The notes under the pieces: generated by a model
The model's database searches: none
What the model saw: only the letters and a program-made list of their open reading frames with translations
Told to the model about the DNA's origin: nothing
In this document: piece by piece, positions 5,970-8,669 of the stretch
Layout: each line of letters begins with the position of its first letter
Numbering within the stretch: position 1 is the stretch's first letter
Made by a program: the position numbers and the translations under genes
Assembly: GCA_002773975.1 (NCBI GenBank)
Contig: PEZR01000189.1
Coordinates: forward strand, 1-8,669
DNA length: 8,669 nucleotides
Source: Bdellovibrio sp. CG10_big_fil_rev_8_21_14_0_10_47_8
Lineage (GTDB): Bacteria; Bdellovibrionota; Bdellovibrionia; Bdellovibrionales; Bdellovibrionaceae
Direction: 5' to 3'

Positions 5970-7949
5970 CTATCGATCATAACGACTCATTTCTACCAGA
6001 GACGACAGGTCTAATTTTACCGGCACATTGTGGTCGGCTTCACCCACGGCGACTTTTTTCATTAACCAAATTATTTTATTTGGATTCTCGACACTTGAAA
6101 CAGACATAAAAATCATGATCGAGTTTGAATCTGCAGTTTGTGCCGAAGCGATCACTTGCATATTCTCAGGAATTTCTTGTTCAGGGATGTGGGATTCTGA
6201 ATAATACATTTTCCCCATTTTGACACCGGTCTTAGGCGTGCCAAACGGAAAGCTTTTCAGAGTGATATCGTAAGAGGCCACCTGACCATCGGGCAATGTG
6301 TTGTAGCCAAGAAAAGTTCTCTCGAGATTCACCAGCCAGTCAGATTTTACACTGTCCACCAACACATAAGGAGGCGCTCCCTTGAGGTAGTTTAAAACAT
6401 TGACCTTGCCATCGCCATTGACGTCGACCTGTTCGTCCGACTGAATAGGATTATAGCCATAGACCATTTCAATGCCGTCTGGAATTCCGTCCCCATCCGA
6501 GTCCACCAAACGAGGATTGGTGCCGAGAATTTTTTCTTCACAATCGTTCAAACCATCTCCGTCCGGATCGGACTGGGCATCGCAACCCAGTTGGGCCGCG
6601 GCGGCAGAGCAGCGCTCTTTATAAGCCGCTTGAACACTCATGCTGTCCAAGCATATTCCTTGGCTGCGGGGATTCAAAGGATCGGTTCCATATTTTTCTT
6701 CTTCGCTATCAAAAAGACCATCTCCATCACTGTCGACATCGATTTGGCCGTTGATATTGACCCGAATATTTGAATTCACCACCGAGAGCGAACGAATTAA
6801 AAAGCGTTCTGCTTGAAGTTGTTTCTCGACCAGCGAGTAAGGGGGATTTGCTGTCGTCATCTCGCTGTACTTGGCTTCGGGCACTGACATTTTAGCAGCC
6901 TGAATAAAGTTGTTGGACGAGCTCAGTTCTTTAGCTGGAATGATGCTGGGATTGATTTGCACCCAGTGTAATCGAACCTGACCTTCAAGATAAATATTTG
7001 GCAGACCATTGAGGAAACGCCACTTTCGAACATTTTCTAGAAAATCATTGTCTTTGACCTCGCCCCAGAGGTCCGCCATTTCCAGTCTTGCCGTTTTGCA
7101 ACGATCCAGGGTGCACTGAGCCAGATCTTGGGTGCACTCTTTGGGGCAAAAGCTGGTTTTGGTCGGAAATGGAATCAGGTTAAAGGCCGTTTGATAGTGA
7201 GCAAAAGTAGGAGATGGAACTCCGTCAGAAATATAAATGACTTCATAGATGGTCGCCGACAGCTCATTTTGATCTTTGGCTCTTCTCATGTCTGCATAGA
7301 CGGTGTCTGTTAAGCTGGTCAAACGATTGAGCGGAATCGAAGTGCCCATGGATTGGGGTGTAATCGCGGGATTATCGAACACCTTTTTGTCGTCGTTCTG
7401 AAGAGTCCGCAATTTTTCAATCGCACTGACAGCGCTGGAATAAGAAACAAAGCTATAATTCACTGGTAATTTTCTCTCGACGCTCCCTCCGGTGAAGGGA
7501 ACGATCAGAAATCGTGACTGAGCATCCGACGCAAAAGGTTTGATCCAGTTCAAAATCAAGTCAAACCGAACGCCATTAGGGTCCCGTCCCGTCGCCAAAT
7601 TTTTTGTAAGGCAAGGCCCCGCAGGAGAAGTTGCTAAAACAGGAACGACGCCGGGAAGTGGATCATCGGGCTCGGATGGATTGTTGACGTCATTTTCACA
7701 GTTGGCGGTCAGCATAGAAAAAGACATATCTAAAAAAATCACAATTTTTTTCAAAGGCTGACGGATGCTGGGTGGGTAGAGGTCAAATGTTCCGTTGGCA
7801 GAAGCGATATCTCTGATGCCTTCTCCCGGCTTGGCAACAAAGGCCGCCGGCTCTCTCAGCAAAGAGACCTTCGTGCATGCTCCGAAAAAGCAGGCTGCCG
7901 TTGTTATGAGAATAAGCTTCAAATACCCCTGCAAATTCAAACCCCTCAT
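5970..7949 (-). CDS. VWA-domain lipoprotein with TSP3 calcium-binding stalk (upstream paralogue)
   Basis: Predicted surface lipoprotein of 659 residues. A hydrophobic signal (about residues 9-24) ends in FGAC with lipidated Cys25, followed by TKVSL. The VWA domain starts near residue 66. Its metal-ion-dependent adhesion site looks intact: Asp74-x-Ser76-x-Ser78, probable Thr203 and Asp242 in ISDG. A Cys cluster (268, 272, 279, 284) is inserted just after the Asp242 loop. Residues 404-522 hold TSP3-type Asp-rich calcium loops (DVDSDGDGLFD, DPDGDGLND, DSDGDGIPD) and a dockerin/EF-hand-like DVNGDGKVN. They are interrupted by a Cys-containing helical insert (434-470). The last 130 residues are an unrecognised domain. 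The family suggests metal-dependent protein binding rather than catalysis; the ligand is unknown. The ATG is 6 bp after the subtilase stop, with AGGGG close upstream. It is a paralogue of the next gene. Confidence 0.93.
   Translation of the reverse strand: MRGLNLQGYLKLILITTAACFFGACTKVSLLREPAAFVAKPGEGIRDIASANGTFDLYPPSIRQPLKKIVIFLDMSFSMLTANCENDVNNPSEPDDPLPGVVPVLATSPAGPCLTKNLATGRDPNGVRFDLILNWIKPFASDAQSRFLIVPFTGGSVERKLPVNYSFVSYSSAVSAIEKLRTLQNDDKKVFDNPAITPQSMGTSIPLNRLTSLTDTVYADMRRAKDQNELSATIYEVIYISDGVPSPTFAHYQTAFNLIPFPTKTSFCPKECTQDLAQCTLDRCKTARLEMADLWGEVKDNDFLENVRKWRFLNGLPNIYLEGQVRLHWVQINPSIIPAKELSSSNNFIQAAKMSVPEAKYSEMTTANPPYSLVEKQLQAERFLIRSLSVVNSNIRVNINGQIDVDSDGDGLFDSEEEKYGTDPLNPRSQGICLDSMSVQAAYKERCSAAAAQLGCDAQSDPDGDGLNDCEEKILGTNPRLVDSDGDGIPDGIEMVYGYNPIQSDEQVDVNGDGKVNVLNYLKGAPPYVLVDSVKSDWLVNLERTFLGYNTLPDGQVASYDITLKSFPFGTPKTGVKMGKMYYSESHIPEQEIPENMQVIASAQTADSNSIMIFMSVSSVENPNKIIWLMKKVAVGEADHNVPVKLDLSSLVEMSRYDR
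6384..6740 (-). repeat. TSP3/EF-hand calcium-binding repeat stalk of the upstream VWA lipoprotein
   Basis: Residues 404-522 hold loops with Asp at alternate positions (DVDSDGDGLFD at 404, DPDGDGLND at 461, DSDGDGIPD at 483, DVNGDGKVN at 509). The first three are each followed by a Glu-containing helix start and a G-x-N/D-P type turn. Such loops bind Ca2+ and form rigid stalks in TSP3 proteins. The last loop has the dockerin/EF-hand spacing D-x-N-x-D-G-x-x-N. Confidence 0.85.
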
Positions 7950-7952
7950 TAG

Positions 7953-7957
7953 CCCCT
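7953..7957 (-). promoter_or_regulatory. Ribosome binding site of the upstream VWA gene, overlapping the subtilase stop
   Basis: AGGGG ends three bases before the ATG at 7949 and shares bases with the subtilase TAG (7956-7958). Spacing is short, so initiation is probably helped by ribosomes terminating on the subtilase gene. Confidence 0.5.
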
Positions 7958-8669
7958 AAGGACAGTCAAAATACGAAGTCTTCCGGATCTGGTCCTTCAA
8001 CATCTTGGCGCGAGCCTCCGCAGACAATGGACTCATTTTAGCCATGGCCGGTGTGCCAGCAACTTTGGCTTTCAATGCCAAAGCCAAATTTTTCAAGTTC
8101 AATAGTCCATGATTTTTAATTTTGTCTTTGCCAGCGCTCATCAAGCTGTTGGTGGGTTGCGCTGATTGTACGATCAGATTTTCAATATCCGCGGCCGTGT
8201 ACGAGATGTTGTGAGAACGAAGATATGAGACAGCGAGAGCCATCGCTCCAGCGACCTGAGGTGATGCCATCGAGGTGCCGCTCAGTATTCCGTAGCCTCG
8301 GGTGTTGTTTGGATCATTGGGCTTGGCAGGATCATCTTCGGCTTCATTGATGGTCGATAAAATGTCCGTTCCAGGTGCCGCGATCTCAACGCCGGTCACA
8401 CCATAATTGGAAAAGCTACTCAGCATCTTTTTGGTGGAATCAAAGGAGCCGACAGTGACCACGCCTGGAATAGATTCTCCGAGAGACGAAGGTTGGGTAA
8501 AATAGGTTCCAAGATCCACAGACGAATTCCCCGCGGCGACGGCGACTGGAACATTGCGAGCCGTAGTCATCGCGAAAGCGGCTCTCATAACATCATCGAT
8601 ACCTTTGCGAGCCGAAGTTTTTAAAATAGGGGATGAACCCATGCTGATATTGAGAACATCAGCGATGCC
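7956..8669 (-). CDS. Subtilisin-family (S8) serine protease, C-terminal part (5' end outside window)
   Basis: Peptide-bond-hydrolysing serine endopeptidase of the subtilase family, almost certainly exported. Only the last 237 residues are in the window, and the frame is open through the right edge. Visible landmarks in order are the strand VLNISMGSS; AVAAGN with the oxyanion-hole Asn (bases 8526-8528); SFSNYG...EIAAPGTDI; and the nucleophile block SGTSMASPQVAGA with the catalytic Ser (bases 8271-8273). The catalytic Asp and His lie upstream and cannot be checked. After the S8 domain comes a short Ala/Lys-rich, probably helical tail ending in Asp-Cys-Pro. There is no room for a large C-terminal adhesive domain, unlike the S8-like gene at the other end of the cluster. 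The stop codon is 6 bp before the next gene and overlaps that gene's ribosome binding site. The family is certain; the substrate is unknown. Confidence 0.95.
   Translation of the reverse strand, partial: GIADVLNISMGSSPILKTSARKGIDDVMRAAFAMTTARNVPVAVAAGNSSVDLGTYFTQPSSLGESIPGVVTVGSFDSTKKMLSSFSNYGVTGVEIAAPGTDILSTINEAEDDPAKPNDPNNTRGYGILSGTSMASPQVAGAMALAVSYLRSHNISYTAADIENLIVQSAQPTNSLMSAGKDKIKNHGLLNLKNLALALKAKVAGTPAMAKMSPLSAEARAKMLKDQIRKTSYFDCP

Noticed and set aside
5957..5980. The ATG at 5980 as the start of the downstream VWA gene.
   Set aside because: It adds Ile-Asp-Arg-Ser-Gly-Glu-Gly before a normal signal peptide and has a poor ribosome binding site. GGAGAAGG sits directly before the ATG at 5956, and most of the added codons are that ribosome binding site itself.
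4535..6740. Recurring GATAGCGACGGTGATGG-like DNA strings as dispersed repeats or a CRISPR-like array.
   Set aside because: They encode Asp-rich TSP3 calcium loops in frame, differ at synonymous positions and have irregular spacing. The similarity comes from the protein.
3421..7964. Both the subtilase and the Cys-rich protein end in Asp-Cys-Pro.
   Set aside because: Three residues can match by chance, the preceding residues differ, and no C-terminal sorting signal of this kind is known to me.

Overview
The window is coding sequence from end to end. All five genes lie on the minus strand, in the order (their 5'->3', from high to low coordinates): the C-terminal part of a subtilisin-family (S8) serine protease; two paralogous lipoproteins, each with a von Willebrand A domain (VWA) on a thrombospondin-type-3 (TSP3) calcium-binding stalk; a secreted Gly/Pro/Cys-rich protein; and the N-terminal 1141 residues of a very large lipoprotein that runs off the left edge. 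Gene junctions are +6, +13, -11 and -4 bp. This strongly suggests one polycistronic, translationally coupled unit whose promoter lies beyond position 8669 and whose end lies before position 1. No RNA gene, mobile element, CRISPR array, promoter or terminator is visible, and no stretch over 300 bases lacks a gene.

The host is probably a Bdellovibrio-like predatory bacterium (Bdellovibrionota) or a related former deltaproteobacterium. This is inference. It rests on balanced base composition, the unusual FQNC lipobox on two adjacent proteins, VWA-TSP3 lipoproteins with Cys-bridged stalks, and a large surface protein ending in GLUG-type repeats.

The most notable gene is the left one. After a lipoprotein signal it carries a complete-looking subtilase fold (about residues 160-495). 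All four active-site positions are replaced: Asp by Gly209, His by Asn255, the oxyanion Asn by Asp351, and Ser by Leu437. Ig-like/beta-sandwich domains follow, then a repeat region with a period of about 30 residues. The gene at the other end of the operon fragment is a subtilase that keeps its oxyanion Asn and nucleophilic Ser. An apparently active protease and a dead one therefore flank two metal-binding VWA proteins.

A reasonable but unproven model is a calcium-dependent cell-surface assembly. Every protein whose N-terminus is visible has an export signal. The VWA proteins would bind a ligand through intact MIDAS sites. The Cys-rich protein could be a small exported partner or substrate. 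The pseudo-protease would act as a scaffold, inhibitor or adhesin, while the active subtilase processes one or more members.
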